Below, piece after piece: positions 15,827 to 25,259 of a DNA stretch of 56,964 nt (position 1 is its first letter; each line of letters opens with the position of its first letter). The notes under the pieces were generated by a model, which worked only from the letters and a program-made list of their open reading frames with translations, was not told the DNA's origin and did no database searches. The translations under genes and the position numbers were made by a program. Origin of the DNA: Xanthobacteraceae bacterium (GTDB lineage Bacteria > Pseudomonadota > Alphaproteobacteria > Rhizobiales > Xanthobacteraceae). Location: NCBI GenBank assembly GCA_031291445.1, contig JARLJA010000132.1:1-56964 (forward strand), in the 5' to 3' direction.

Positions 15827-16060
15827 TCGTGGCTTCGCTCCAAGGGACCAGGCGAGGGTCCTCCTTGCGGTGAGGCGTGGCGGCGTGCGACCGGTTCGAT
15901 GGCACGTCAGCTTGCGGCATGCCTCGGCCTTGGATCCCAAGTTTTCTGGCGCGTACCCCCCGGCACTTTTTCAGGATATCCGGTGTCACTCGCGTCGGCG
16001 ATGCGGCCGAGGGAACCTCGTTGCCCTTCCTGAGTTGGAATGTTCCGTCAGGAGAGCCTC

Positions 16061-16282
16061 ATGAACAAGCTCGTTGCCGCCGTCGCCCTCGTTCTCATTC
16101 TCGGTCCTGTGGCCGCAGAGGCCAAAGGCTGCCTCAAGGGCGCCGTGGTCGGCGGCATCGCCGGGCACTACGCCGGCCATCATGGCGTCGCGGGTGCGAT
16201 CGCCGGCTGCGCCATCGGCCATCACGAGGCCAACAAGGCCCGCAACGCGTCCCAGGACGGGAACGGCCAGCCCGCCCATTAG
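16061..16282 (+). CDS. Small secreted glycine-zipper protein
   Basis: The 73-aa product has a signal peptide (MNKLVAAVALVLILGPVAAEAKG) followed by a Gly/Ala/His segment, GAVVGGIAGHYAGHHGVAGA, of glycine-zipper type, two cysteines (GCLKG, AGCAIG) and a short polar tail. It probably sits in the periplasm or inserts in the outer membrane. AGGAGAG lies 5 bp before ATG 16061, so the longer frame from 16040 is not used. I do not recognise a specific function. Confidence 0.7.
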   Translation: MNKLVAAVALVLILGPVAAEAKGCLKGAVVGGIAGHYAGHHGVAGAIAGCAIGHHEANKARNASQDGNGQPAH

Positions 16283-16440
16283 ACCCACCAGTGTCTGGTC
16301 GGGCGCGACCCGCTCGACGCGCGCAGGCGAGGCGGGATTTCCGGCCGGGGCTGCCTTATGCGGTCGCGGCCTCTCAGGCGTGCCAAATAGACGTATCTCG
16401 TACGCCCCGGCGCCGCTATAGCAGCCCCCAAAAGGGGCAA

Positions 16441-17748
16441 ATGATGACCGATAATACAGTTGCAATTCCGGCCGCCGCGGCGCGGCAGGGCCGGCCGTTG
16501 AACTCGCCGGCCAAGGTGCTGCTGGCGAGCCTGATCGGCACGACCATCGAGTTCTTCGATTTCTACGTCTACGCGACCGCCGCGGTGCTGGTGTTTCCGA
16601 CGCTGTTCTTCCCCAACAGCGACCCGATGTCGGCGCTGCTGGCCTCCTTCGCAACCTTCTCGATCGCGTTCTTCGCCCGTCCGTTCGGCGCCATCGTGTT
16701 CGGGCATTTCGGCGACCGCATCGGGCGCAAGACCACGCTGGTCGCGGCGCTGCTGACCATGGGCGTCTCCACCGTGGTGATCGGCCTGCTGCCGACCTAT
16801 TCCCAGATCGGCGTGGTCGCGCCGCTGCTGCTGGCGCTGTGCCGATTCGGCCAGGGCTTCGGGCTCGGCGGCGAGTGGGGCGGCGCCGTGCTGCTGGCGA
16901 CGGAAAACGCCCCGGCCGGCAAGCGCAACTGGTACGGCATGTTTCCGCAGCTCGGCGCGCCGCTCGGCCTGTTCCTGTCGTCGGGGGTGTTCTGGATCCT
17001 GCTGCACTTCATCTCGCAGGAGGCGCTGCTCGGCTGGGGCTGGCGGGTGCCGTTCATCGCCTCGATCGCGCTGGTCGCCGTCGGCCTGTGGGTTCGCCTC
17101 TCGATTAGCGAGACGCCGGAATTCCAGAAGGCCATCGACCGCTCCGAGCGCGTCGCCGTGCCGGGCATCGAGCTGGTGCGCCATCACAAGCTCAGCCTCC
17201 TGCTCGGCACCTTCGTCGCGCTCGCGACCTTCGTGCATTTCTACATCTGCTCCGCCTACCTGCTGTCCTACAACGTCAAGGTCGCCGGCATCTCCTTCCT
17301 GGCCGCGCTCGCGGTGCAGATCTACGGATCGATCGTGTTCGGCATCACCACCATCGCCGCGGGCAAGCTCGGCGACATCTTCGGGCGGCGCGCCACGCTG
17401 GTCGCGAGCGTGGTGGCGATCGGGCTGTTCTCGTTCGCGCTGGCGCCGCTGCTGTCGGCCGGTCTGGTCGGGATCTACGTCTTCGCCGGCCTCGGCATGT
17501 TCGTGTTCGGCTTCAACTACGGCGTGATCGGCGCCGAGCTGGCGGCGCCGTTCCCGACCGCGGTGCGCTACACCGGCTCGTCCATTACCTTCAACCTCGC
17601 CGGGATCTTCGGCGCGTCGCTCGCGCCCTATATCGCGACCTGGCTGCAGGTGAACTACGGCACCGCCTATGTCGGCTACTACCTGCTGGCAGCGGCCCTG
17701 ATCACGCTCGCCTGCATCTACGCCTCCCGCAAGAACGAGGGCTTCTGA
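16441..17748 (+). CDS. MHS-family (metabolite:H+ symporter) MFS transporter
   Basis: The 435-aa inner-membrane protein has 12 predicted helices. It has MHS-type MFS marks: GTTIEFFDFYVYATAAVLVF in helix 1, FGDRIGRKTT between helices 2 and 3, CRFGQGFGLGGEWGGAVL in helix 4 and the repeat FGRRATL in the second half. Relatives carry shikimate, citrate, proline/betaine or dicarboxylates; the substrate is not deducible. The start ATGATG at 16441 follows AAAAGGGG. It is convergent with the MFS gene at 17758 (9-bp gap). Confidence 0.9.
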   Translation: MMTDNTVAIPAAAARQGRPLNSPAKVLLASLIGTTIEFFDFYVYATAAVLVFPTLFFPNSDPMSALLASFATFSIAFFARPFGAIVFGHFGDRIGRKTTLVAALLTMGVSTVVIGLLPTYSQIGVVAPLLLALCRFGQGFGLGGEWGGAVLLATENAPAGKRNWYGMFPQLGAPLGLFLSSGVFWILLHFISQEALLGWGWRVPFIASIALVAVGLWVRLSISETPEFQKAIDRSERVAVPGIELVRHHKLSLLLGTFVALATFVHFYICSAYLLSYNVKVAGISFLAALAVQIYGSIVFGITTIAAGKLGDIFGRRATLVASVVAIGLFSFALAPLLSAGLVGIYVFAGLGMFVFGFNYGVIGAELAAPFPTAVRYTGSSITFNLAGIFGASLAPYIATWLQVNYGTAYVGYYLLAAALITLACIYASRKNEGF

Positions 17749-17757
17749 GCGGGCACG

Positions 17758-18960
17758 TCATCCGCGGCGGAGCGGGCTCCGCCGCGATGCGAGCAGCACG
17801 ACCAGCGCGAGGCCGGCGAGCATCGCGCCGGTCGAGAACGTCGCCGTCGGCCCGGCCCGGTCCCAGATCAGGCCGGCGAGGAAACTGGCGCCGAGCAGCG
17901 CCGCTCCGGTGACCAGGTGGAACACGCCGAAGGCGGAGCCTCGCAATTGCTCCGGCGCGACGTCCGCCACCATCGCAGACAGCAGTCCCTGGGTGCAGCC
18001 GAGGTGGAGACCCCACAGGACGATGCCCGCGGCGAGGCCGGTCCAGCCGTTGGTGAGCGCGATCACCAGATCCGCGGCGGCGAGCACGATCAGCCCGGCG
18101 CTGAGGATGACCGATCGGTCGATCCGGTCTGACATCGCGCCGAGCGGATAAGCCGAGGCGGCATAGGCGACATTCATGATCACCAGCGCGACCGGCGTCA
18201 GCGCGACCGGCAGGCCGAGCGCGCTGGCGCGCAGCAGCAGGAAGGCCTCGCTGAATCGCGCCAGCGAAAACAGCGCGGCGATGGCGATCAGCCGCCAGTA
18301 GGCGGCGCCGAGCCGGCGCAGATCGGCAGCGCGGAGCGCCGGCCGCGACTTGCGGTCGTCGCCGTGGCGTGCCGGCTCCTTGATGGCGAAAACGATCAGG
18401 GCGACGGCGCCGGCAGCCGGGACCACGGCGACCCAGAATACGGTGGTGAAACGGTTTCCGGTCAGCCCCATCAGTCCGATCGCCAGCAGCGGCCCGATGA
18501 AGGCGCCGACGGTGTCGAGCGCCTGCCGCAGCCCGAAGCTCGCGCCGCGCGCGGTAGCCGGGGCGAGATCGGTGATCAGCGCGTCGCGCGGCGCCTCGCG
18601 GATCCCCTTGCCGAGACGGTCGATGAAGCGGGCGACCACGACCCATCCCACCGTCGATGCCAGCGGAAAGATCGGCTTGGTCGCCGCGGCGAGGCCGTAG
18701 CCCAACGCGGTGAGGACCTTGCGGTTGTGCAGACGGTCGCTGAGCGCGCCGGAGAACAGCTTGGTGATCGCGGCGGTGGCTTCCGCCATGCCTTCGATGA
18801 CCCCGACCGTGAGTGGCGAGGCCGCCAGCACCGTGACGAGATAGACCGGCAGCAGGCCATGGATCATCTCCGAGGAGATGTCCATCAGCATCGATACGAA
18901 GCCGAGGACCCAGATCTCGCGCGGCAGCGCGGTCGCGGCCTTGGTGGTTTCCTGGGTCAT
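17758..18960 (-). CDS. MFS transporter beside the copper ATPase
   Basis: The 400-aa protein has 12 predicted membrane helices with the N-terminal block VSMLMDISSEMIHGLLPVYL and the MFS motif LSDRLHNRKVLT, repeated as MSDRIDRSVILS in the second half. Close in type to drug/metal-efflux MFS proteins, but the substrate is unknown. It begins 52 bp downstream of the copper ATPase on the same strand, so it is probably in the same CsoR-controlled transcript. Confidence 0.85.
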   Translation of the reverse strand: MTQETTKAATALPREIWVLGFVSMLMDISSEMIHGLLPVYLVTVLAASPLTVGVIEGMAEATAAITKLFSGALSDRLHNRKVLTALGYGLAAATKPIFPLASTVGWVVVARFIDRLGKGIREAPRDALITDLAPATARGASFGLRQALDTVGAFIGPLLAIGLMGLTGNRFTTVFWVAVVPAAGAVALIVFAIKEPARHGDDRKSRPALRAADLRRLGAAYWRLIAIAALFSLARFSEAFLLLRASALGLPVALTPVALVIMNVAYAASAYPLGAMSDRIDRSVILSAGLIVLAAADLVIALTNGWTGLAAGIVLWGLHLGCTQGLLSAMVADVAPEQLRGSAFGVFHLVTGAALLGASFLAGLIWDRAGPTATFSTGAMLAGLALVVLLASRRSPLRRG

Positions 18961-19012
18961 GGGCGATCCGCAGGCTCTCCGGCTCGGCGATACGCGCCAG
19001 GTGCGGTGCCGA

Positions 19013-21538
19013 TCATGGCGTGGCGTCGAGCTTCACGGCCCGCAGCCTCAGCGCGTTGCCGACCACGCTGACGGAGGACAGCGACATCGCGGCGGCGGCG
19101 ATGACCGGGGACATCAGCAAGCCGAACACGGGATACAGCACGCCTGCGGCGATCGGGATGCCGGCGGCGTTGTAGACGAAGGCGAAGAACAGGTTCTGCC
19201 GGATATTGGCCATCGTCGCCCGCGACAGCGCCCGCGCGCGCACGATGCCGGTCAGGTCGCCCCGCAGCAGTGTCACCCCCGCGCTTTCCATCGCGACGTC
19301 CGTCCCGGTGCCCATGGCGATGCCGACTTCGGCGGCGGCGAGCGCCGGCGCGTCGTTGACGCCGTCGCCGGCCATCGCCACCACCCGGCCTTGCGCCTTC
19401 AGCCGTTGCACCAGCGCGCTCTTCTGCCCCGGCAGCACGTCGGCCTCGACCTCGGCGATGCCGAGGCGGCGGGCCACGGCCTCGGCCGTGGTGCGGTTGT
19501 CACCGGTCAGCATGATGACGCGGATGCCGTCGGCGGCGAGCGCCCGCAACGCTTTCGCAGTGGTCGGCTTGATCGGGTCGGCGATGGCGATCAGTCCCGC
19601 CAGCTCGCCGTCGACCGCGACGTAGATCGCGGTGGCGCCGTCGCTCCGCAGCCGCTCGGCGTCGCCGTCGGCCGCCGCAGTCGCGATTCCCGCAGCCGAA
19701 AGGTAGCCGGTATTGCCGATGCGAACGGCCTTGCCTTCGACCGTGCCGCTGGCGCCGAGGCCGGCCGGGGCTTCGAAATTCTCGACCCTGGCGATGGCGA
19801 GCCCGCGCGCGGTGGCGGCGCGCACGATCGCGTCCGCCAGCGGATGCTCGCTCGAACGCTCGACGCTGGCCGCCAGCCGCAGGATGTCGTCATCCTGCCG
19901 GCCGGGGCGGGCGGCGATCGCCACCACGTCCGGCTTGCCCTGCGTCAGCGTGCCGGTCTTGTCGACCACGAGGGTGTCGATCCGCTCCATCCGCTCCAGC
20001 GCCTCCGCATCCTTGATCAGCACGCCGGCCCGCGCGCCGCGGCCGACTCCGACCATGATCGACATCGGCGTGGCGAGCCCGAGCGCGCAGGGGCAGGCGA
20101 TGATCAGCACGCTGACCGCGGCGACGAGGCCGAAGCCGAACCGCGGCTCCGGCCCGAACAGCGCCCAGGCGGCGAAGGCCAGGACCGCGACCGCGATCAC
20201 GGTCGGCACGAACCAGCCGGCGACGCGGTCGGCAAGCCGCTGGATCGGCGCCCGCGACCGCTGGGCCTGGGCCACCATCTGCACGATCTGGGACAACAGG
20301 GTATCGCGGCCGACCTTGTCGGCGCGCATGACGAAGCCGCCGGTCTGGTTGATGGTGCCGGCGATGACGCGCGCACCTTGCTCCCTGGTCACCGGCATGG
20401 CCTCGCCGGTGACCAGCGACTCGTCCAGCACGGCGCGGCCCTCGGTGAGGATGCCGTCGACTGGAACCTTGTCGCCCGGACGGACCCGCAGGCGGTCGCC
20501 GACCCTGACGCTGTCGAGCGCGACCTCGCGGTCGTCGCCGCTGGCGTCGACCAGGCGGGCCGTGGTCGGGGCGAGCGACAACAGCGCCTTGATCGCGCCC
20601 GAGGTCGCCGCGCGGGCGCGCAGCTCCATGACCTGGCCGAGCAGCACCAGCACCGTGATGACCGCCGCGGCTTCGAAATAGACCGCGACCGCGCCGCCAT
20701 GACCGCGAAACGCAGCGGGGAAAAGCTCCGGCGCCAGCGTCGCCACCACGCTGTAGCCATAGGCGACGCCGGTGCCGAGCGCGATCAGGGTGAACATGTT
20801 GAGATGGCGCGTCACCAGCGACTGCCAGCCGCGGACCCAGAACGGCCAGCCCGCCCAGAACACCACCGGCGTGGCGCAGGCGAGTTCGATCCAGTTGGCG
20901 AGCCGGGCCTCGACCAGGCCGTGCGGCCCGGCCAGGTGTCCGCCCATCTCCAGCACCACCGCCGGCAACGCGAGCACGAGCCCGATCCAGAAACGGCGGG
21001 TCATGTCGGCCAGTTCGGGATCGGGGCCGGTGTCGAGCGTCACCACTTCGGGCTCGAGCGCCATGCCGCAGATCGGGCAGCTGCCGGGGCCGACCTGGCG
21101 GATCTCCGGATGCATCGGGCAGGTGTAGGTCGCGTCCGCCGGCGCTTCGACGCGGGGTGGTGTGCCGCCAAGATAGGCCGCGGGATCGGCGGCGAACCTG
21201 GTCCGGCAGCGCTCGGAGCAGAAGTGGTAGGTCGCGCCGGCATGCTCGAAGCTCGGCTTGCCGGCGGCGAGGTCGACGCTCATGCCGCAGACCGGATCCC
21301 GGGCGGTGGCGGCTGCGCCCTCGTGGCGGTGTTGATCAGGATCATGGTGGCCATGGGCCCCGGTGTGGTGACCTGAGTCGCCGGTGTGGGCGCCGCAGCA
21401 GGACGCGGGGCCGGGCGCAGCCGGTTCGGGGTGGTGATGTCCCCCGCAGCAGGAGTGCGTCGCCGCCGCATCCCGGGGCTGTCCGCCGCAGCCTTCGCCG
21501 GTCGACAGCTCGGAATCCTTCGCAACGGTCATGGCCAT
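19013..21538 (-). CDS. Copper-translocating P1B-type ATPase with YHS and CPMHP metal-binding domains
   Basis: This 841-aa inner-membrane pump exports Cu(I) using ATP. Residues 1-75 are rich in His and Cys pairs (CCGGHHH, CCGAHTG). Residues 81-124 form a YHS domain (DPVCGM...[10 protein letters not shown]). Residues 138-164 form a heavy-metal-binding domain (YTCPMHPEI...CPICGM). The core has the intramembrane C482-P-C484, the phosphorylation site DKTGTLT (D526), HP in SSEHPLADA and [10 protein letters not shown]. There is no classical HMA CxxC domain; this architecture is that of the long CopA/SilP-like pumps. The start at 21538 follows AAGGACG. It is divergent from csoR across a shared operator. 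Confidence 0.95.
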   Translation of the reverse strand: MAMTVAKDSELSTGEGCGGQPRDAAATHSCCGGHHHPEPAAPGPASCCGAHTGDSGHHTGAHGHHDPDQHRHEGAAATARDPVCGMSVDLAAGKPSFEHAGATYHFCSERCRTRFAADPAAYLGGTPPRVEAPADATYTCPMHPEIRQVGPGSCPICGMALEPEVVTLDTGPDPELADMTRRFWIGLVLALPAVVLEMGGHLAGPHGLVEARLANWIELACATPVVFWAGWPFWVRGWQSLVTRHLNMFTLIALGTGVAYGYSVVATLAPELFPAAFRGHGGAVAVYFEAAAVITVLVLLGQVMELRARAATSGAIKALLSLAPTTARLVDASGDDREVALDSVRVGDRLRVRPGDKVPVDGILTEGRAVLDESLVTGEAMPVTREQGARVIAGTINQTGGFVMRADKVGRDTLLSQIVQMVAQAQRSRAPIQRLADRVAGWFVPTVIAVAVLAFAAWALFGPEPRFGFGLVAAVSVLIIACPCALGLATPMSIMVGVGRGARAGVLIKDAEALERMERIDTLVVDKTGTLTQGKPDVVAIAARPGRQDDDILRLAASVERSSEHPLADAIVRAATARGLAIARVENFEAPAGLGASGTVEGKAVRIGNTGYLSAAGIATAAADGDAERLRSDGATAIYVAVDGELAGLIAIADPIKPTTAKALRALAADGIRVIMLTGDNRTTAEAVARRLGIAEVEADVLPGQKSALVQRLKAQGRVVAMAGDGVNDAPALAAAEVGIAMGTGTDVAMESAGVTLLRGDLTGIVRARALSRATMANIRQNLFFAFVYNAAGIPIAAGVLYPVFGLLMSPVIAAAAMSLSSVSVVGNALRLRAVKLDATP

Positions 21539-21554
21539 TCGTCCTTGAAACCTG

Positions 21555-21569
21555 TACCCCGTAGGGGTA
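21555..21569. promoter_or_regulatory. CsoR operator between copper ATPase and csoR
   Basis: TACCCC-GTA-GGGGTA is a perfect inverted repeat, the form recognised by CsoR/RcnR-family repressors. It is 10 bp before the csoR ATG and 16 bp before the ATPase ATG, so one site can shut off both directions. Copper binding by CsoR releases it. Confidence 0.8.
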
Positions 21570-21579
21570 TATAGCGCGC

Positions 21580-21855
21580 ATGCAGGAGCTGCTCAAGACC
21601 TCGGTGAAGAAACGCCTCGGCCGGATCGAGGGCCAGGTGCGCGGCTTGGCGCGCATGGTCGAGGAAGACCGCTATTGCATCGACATCGTCACCCAGATCG
21701 CGGCGGTGCGCGCGGCGCTGCGGCGGGCGGAGGAGGAGATCCTCAAGGACCACGTCGGCCACTGCGTCGAGCATGCCATCCGCAGCGGCAACAAGGCGGA
21801 CCAGCGCCAGAAGATCGCCGAGCTGATGGCGGTGGTCGGGCGCGCGGACCGCTGA
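21580..21855 (+). CDS. csoR: Copper-sensing repressor CsoR
   Basis: The 91-aa all-helical DUF156 protein has [21 protein letters not shown] at the DNA-contact face. The Cu(I) ligands C33, H58 and C62 have the same spacing (25 and 4) as C36-H61-C65 in the characterised Mycobacterium CsoR, which argues for copper rather than formaldehyde or nickel sensing. It is first in the plus-strand copper operon, 2 bp before the outer-membrane protein, and autoregulated through the operator at 21555-21569. Confidence 0.93.
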   Translation: MQELLKTSVKKRLGRIEGQVRGLARMVEEDRYCIDIVTQIAAVRAALRRAEEEILKDHVGHCVEHAIRSGNKADQRQKIAELMAVVGRADR

Positions 21856-21857
21856 CG

Positions 21858-23306
21858 ATGACATCGTCGGCGTGCCGCGTTTCCGGTCGTCGGTTCGCGG
21901 AATTTCGCCTTGCCGCGGTGCCGCTCATCCTCGCGCTGTCCGGCTGCGCCGGCTTCTCGCCCGATGCCGGCCTCTCCGCGGTCGCGGAGATGACCGCGCC
22001 GTCAATCCGCAGCGACGTCGTCTTCATCCGGTCCGACGAGGAGGCGGCGCGGGCCGGTGCCGCGGTGCGGCGTCTGCTCGGCGCGCCGCTCGGCGCGGGT
22101 TCGGCCGTCGCGATCGCGCTTTTGAACAACAGCGGCCTGCAGGCGTCCTACAACGACCTCGCGCTGGCCGAGACGGATCTGGTCGCGGCGAGCCTGCCGC
22201 CCAATCCGGTGTTCGCGGTCTCGCGCATCGCCGGCGACGGCGCGAGCGAGATCGAGCGCCAGGTGGTCGGCGATATCCTCGCACTCGCCACGCTGCCGTT
22301 CCGGTCAGAGATCGCGCGCGATCGCTTTCGTCAGGCGCAGCTGCGGGCGGCGCTCGACACGTTGCGGCTCGCCTCCGAGGTGCGGCGCGCCTACTACCGC
22401 ACGGTCGCCGCCGGTCGGCGTGCGGCACTGCTGGCCGACGCCCAGGGTACCGCCGCGGCGCTGGCGCAACTCGCCGGGAAGCTCGGCGACACCGGCGCGA
22501 TCAGCAAGCTCGACCTCGCGCGCGAGCAGGTGTTCGCCGCCGAGATGGTGGCCGAACTCGCCGCCGCCCGGCAGGACGCGGCGAGCGGCCGCGAGCGACT
22601 TGCCCGCCTGCTCGGACTTTCGGGCGCCGACCTCGGCTTCAGGCTGTCCGACCGGCTGCCGCCGCTGCCGCGCCGACCGCCGGCGCTCGCCACCGTCGAG
22701 GTCGACGCCATCGGTCACCGCATCGACCTGCAGATCGCCCGCATCGAGCTCGAGGCGCTGGCGAAGTCGCTCGACCTCACCGAGGCGACGCGGTTCGTCA
22801 CCATGCTGGAGCTGGCGGGGCTCGACCGCCGCACGGTCGAGCCGCAGACCAGTCCGTTTCGCGAACGCGGCTTCGACATCGCGTTCCAGATCCCGGTGTT
22901 CGACGGCGGCGAGGTCCGCCTCAGGCAGGCCGCCGAGACCTACCGTCGCGCCTTCAACCGCCTGACGGACAAGGCCGTCAACGTGCGCTCGGAGGCGCGC
23001 GACGCCTACCGGGTCTATCGGTCGAGCTACGACATCGCGCGCCAGTACCAGCGCGAGGTGCTGCCGCTGCGCAGCGTCATCATGCAGGAGATGCAGCTGC
23101 GGCTGTCGAGCATGCAGGTCGACGTCTTCGCCCTCGTCACCGAGGAACGCCAGCGTATCGCCTCGCAGCGTGCCGCGATCGACGCCCTGAGGGATTTCTG
23201 GCTGGCGCAATCCGATCTCGACGATGCCGTCAACGGCGGCGGCGCCGCGGACCGGCGCGACGACGGCCGGGTGGCAGTGGCCCGGGCGGCCGACGCGGAT
23301 CGTTGA
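21858..23306 (+). CDS. TolC-family outer-membrane efflux lipoprotein
   Basis: The 482-aa product has a lipoprotein signal peptide (lipobox LALSGC, about residue 31) and the long paired helices of outer-membrane efflux proteins, with two similar halves (LLNNSGLQASYNDLALAE near the start; ALATVEVDAIGHRIDLQIARIE in the middle). It would form the outer-membrane channel or a related copper-export component. The neighbours csoR, multicopper oxidase and CusF-like protein indicate copper. The start follows the csoR stop by 2 bp. No RND or membrane-fusion partner is present in the window. Confidence 0.85.
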   Translation: MTSSACRVSGRRFAEFRLAAVPLILALSGCAGFSPDAGLSAVAEMTAPSIRSDVVFIRSDEEAARAGAAVRRLLGAPLGAGSAVAIALLNNSGLQASYNDLALAETDLVAASLPPNPVFAVSRIAGDGASEIERQVVGDILALATLPFRSEIARDRFRQAQLRAALDTLRLASEVRRAYYRTVAAGRRAALLADAQGTAAALAQLAGKLGDTGAISKLDLAREQVFAAEMVAELAAARQDAASGRERLARLLGLSGADLGFRLSDRLPPLPRRPPALATVEVDAIGHRIDLQIARIELEALAKSLDLTEATRFVTMLELAGLDRRTVEPQTSPFRERGFDIAFQIPVFDGGEVRLRQAAETYRRAFNRLTDKAVNVRSEARDAYRVYRSSYDIARQYQREVLPLRSVIMQEMQLRLSSMQVDVFALVTEERQRIASQRAAIDALRDFWLAQSDLDDAVNGGGAADRRDDGRVAVARAADADR

Positions 23307-23318
23307 GGAGGGGACGCC

Positions 23319-24698
23319 ATGCATTCACGACGACAGCTCATCGGCGGCGCCGCGCTGATCGGCGCGAGCGCCGTGGCCGGCCGGGTCCAGGCCGCGTCGA
23401 TCCCGGAGGCGCCGGTCATGGACAAGGCCACGATGCAGCCGCCGCGTCATCCCGCGAGCGGTCCCGACTATCGTCCGGTGGCGACGCTGAACGGCTGGTC
23501 GCTGCCGTGGCGCGCGAACGGCGACTGGAAGGAATTCCACCTGGTGGCCGAGCCCGTGGTGCGCGAATTCGCCCCGGGCATGAACGTCCACCTCTGGGGC
23601 TACAACGGCCAGTCGCCGGGCCCGACCATCGAGGCGGTCGAGGGCGACAGGGTCCGCATCTTCGTCACCAACCGGCTGCCCGAGCCGACCACGGTCCACT
23701 GGCACGGCATGATCGTGCCCTGCGGCATGGACGGCGTCGGCGGTCTGACGCAGCCGCACATCGGGCCGGGCAAGACCTTCGTCTACGAGTTCGAGCTGAA
23801 GCACAGCGGCACCTTCATGTACCATCCGCATTCGGACGAGATGGTGCAGGGCGCCATGGGCATGATGGGCATGGTCGTCGTCCACCCGCGCGCGCCGTCA
23901 TTGCGCCCGGTCGACCGGGATTTCGTGTTCCTGATGAGTTCGTTCCGGATCGACCCCGGCACCGCGCTGCCGAAGGTCGCCGAGATGACCGACTTCAACA
24001 TGTGGACCTGGAACAGCCGGGTGTTTCCCGGCATCGATCCGCTGCCGGTGGGTCTCGGCGACCGGGTGCGGGTACGGGTCGGCAACCTCAGCATGACCAA
24101 TCATCCGATTCATCTTCATGGCCACAGCTTTGCGGTGACCGGCACCGACGGCGGCTGGATCGCCGAGGGCGCGCAGTGGCCGCAAACCACCGTCGACATT
24201 CCGGTCGGGGCGCTGCGCGCCTTCGAATTCGTCGCCGACAATCCGGGCGACTGGGCGATGCACTGCCACAAGTCGCACCACACCATGAACGCGATGGGGC
24301 ACGACGTGCGCAATTTCATCGGTGTCCCGAAACAGGACCTCGCCAGGGTGGTCGGCCGGCTGGCGCCCGACGCCATGGCGATGGGAACGAGCGGCATGTC
24401 GATGGGCGACATGGAGATGCCCGCGCCCGACAACACCCTGCCGATGATGACCGGGCGGGGCCAGTTCGGGCCGGTCGAGATGGGCGGCATGTTCACGGTG
24501 ATGAAGGTGCGCGAGGGGCTTTCGCGCGACGACTACCGCGATCCGGGGCGTTACGCGTTTCCGGCGGGCACGGTGGCCTACGAGGTCGAGGCGCCGGCGG
24601 CCGAGCCGCCGCGGGCGGTCCCTCGCGCGACGGCGCCGGAGGAACCCACGCCCCTGCGGGCGATGAAGGTGAGGAAGATGAAGGTGAGGAAGATGTGA
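23319..24698 (+). CDS. Tat-exported multicopper oxidase (copper resistance)
   Basis: The 459-aa product carries a twin-arginine signal (HSRRQLIGGAALIGASAVAG) and is periplasmic. Copper ligands for the type 2/3 centre are visible as HWHG and HPHS in the N-terminal domain and HPIHLHGH and HCHKSHH in the C-terminal domain; the downstream Met-rich segment (MAMGTSGMSMGDMEM) may bind Cu(I). Such enzymes oxidise Cu(I) to less toxic Cu(II). GGAGGGG precedes the start. The C-terminus ends in a 5-residue duplication (MKVRK MKVRK M) caused by a 15-bp direct repeat. It overlaps the next gene by TGATG. Confidence 0.92.
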   Translation: MHSRRQLIGGAALIGASAVAGRVQAASIPEAPVMDKATMQPPRHPASGPDYRPVATLNGWSLPWRANGDWKEFHLVAEPVVREFAPGMNVHLWGYNGQSPGPTIEAVEGDRVRIFVTNRLPEPTTVHWHGMIVPCGMDGVGGLTQPHIGPGKTFVYEFELKHSGTFMYHPHSDEMVQGAMGMMGMVVVHPRAPSLRPVDRDFVFLMSSFRIDPGTALPKVAEMTDFNMWTWNSRVFPGIDPLPVGLGDRVRVRVGNLSMTNHPIHLHGHSFAVTGTDGGWIAEGAQWPQTTVDIPVGALRAFEFVADNPGDWAMHCHKSHHTMNAMGHDVRNFIGVPKQDLARVVGRLAPDAMAMGTSGMSMGDMEMPAPDNTLPMMTGRGQFGPVEMGGMFTVMKVREGLSRDDYRDPGRYAFPAGTVAYEVEAPAAEPPRAVPRATAPEEPTPLRAMKVRKMKVRKM

Positions 24699-25027
24699 TG
24701 ATGCGCCGCCTTCACCGTCCGACATCGGCCGCCGGTCGCCTGCTCGCCGCGGCCCTTCTGCTGGTCGTGATCTTGCCGGTGCGCGCCGGCGCACAGGACG
24801 CGACGATCAAGGGCGAGGTCAGGACAATCGACGAGGCGGCCGGCAAGATCACGCTCAGGCACGGTCCGATCAAGGCGCTCGGCATGGACGACCCCAGCAT
24901 GACCATGGTGTTTCACGTCAAGGATCCGGCGATGCTGAAACAGGTCAAGGTCGGAGATCGGGTGCTGTTCGAGGCGGGCGACCTCAGCGAGGGATTGACG
25001 ATCACGAAACTGCAGAAGGCGAAGTGA
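24698..25027 (+). CDS. Periplasmic copper-binding protein, CusF-like
   Basis: The 109-aa product has a signal peptide (LLAAALLLVVILPVRAGA) and a small beta-barrel domain of the CusF type: TIKGEVRTIDEAAGKITLRHG, then PSMTMVFHVKD. The His and two Met ligands of CusF are present (HGPI, MTM), while the stacking Trp of E. coli CusF is replaced. It would carry periplasmic Cu(I) to the efflux or oxidase partners. The start overlaps the oxidase stop; it is the last gene of the operon. Confidence 0.85.
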   Translation: MMRRLHRPTSAAGRLLAAALLLVVILPVRAGAQDATIKGEVRTIDEAAGKITLRHGPIKALGMDDPSMTMVFHVKDPAMLKQVKVGDRVLFEAGDLSEGLTITKLQKAK

Positions 25028-25084
25028 GTGCCTGCAGGATCGACGTCCATCAGGCGTGTCGGCCGGGCCGGCCTGCAAAACGGC

Positions 25085-25119
25085 CACGGCCTCCGGCAGG
25101 GGAGCTACCGGAGGCCGTG
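25085..25119. terminator. Perfect 12-bp stem-loop after the copper operon
   Basis: CACGGCCTCCGG (25085-25096) pairs with CCGGAGGCCGTG (25108-25119) around an 11-base loop. There is no T run. It is 57 bp after the CusF-like stop, between convergent operons, so bidirectional termination or mRNA 3'-end protection is likely. Confidence 0.6.
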
Positions 25120-25124
25120 TCAGT

Positions 25125-25156
25125 CACTTTGCCGCGCCTAGGTTCGCGGCAAAGTG
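25125..25156. terminator. Second perfect 12-bp stem-loop, before the flgH end
   Basis: CACTTTGCCGCG (25125-25136) pairs with CGCGGCAAAGTG (25145-25156) around CCTAGGTT. It follows the first hairpin by 5 bp. With no T run, it may serve the minus-strand flgF-flgG-flgA-flgH transcript, which ends at 25260. Confidence 0.55.
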
Positions 25157-25259
25157 TGGGAGCTCTTCAGGCCGCGGCGCCGGGAAAACGGCGTCGCGAC
25201 GAATGGCGTCAGCACGATCGGGAAAGCGGGGTTCGGCTTTCCGGCCGGATCATGCGTGA

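Noticed and set aside
24661-24696. 15-bp direct repeat at the end of the multicopper oxidase gene as a possible attachment site
   Set aside because: It is a simple in-frame duplication within coding sequence; no integrase or second copy at another boundary.
21872-25027. Long plus-strand open frame of about 1050 codons through the copper genes
   Set aside because: Only its last 109 residues are real (the CusF-like protein); the rest is Arg/Gly-rich frame-shift shadow of the efflux protein and oxidase.
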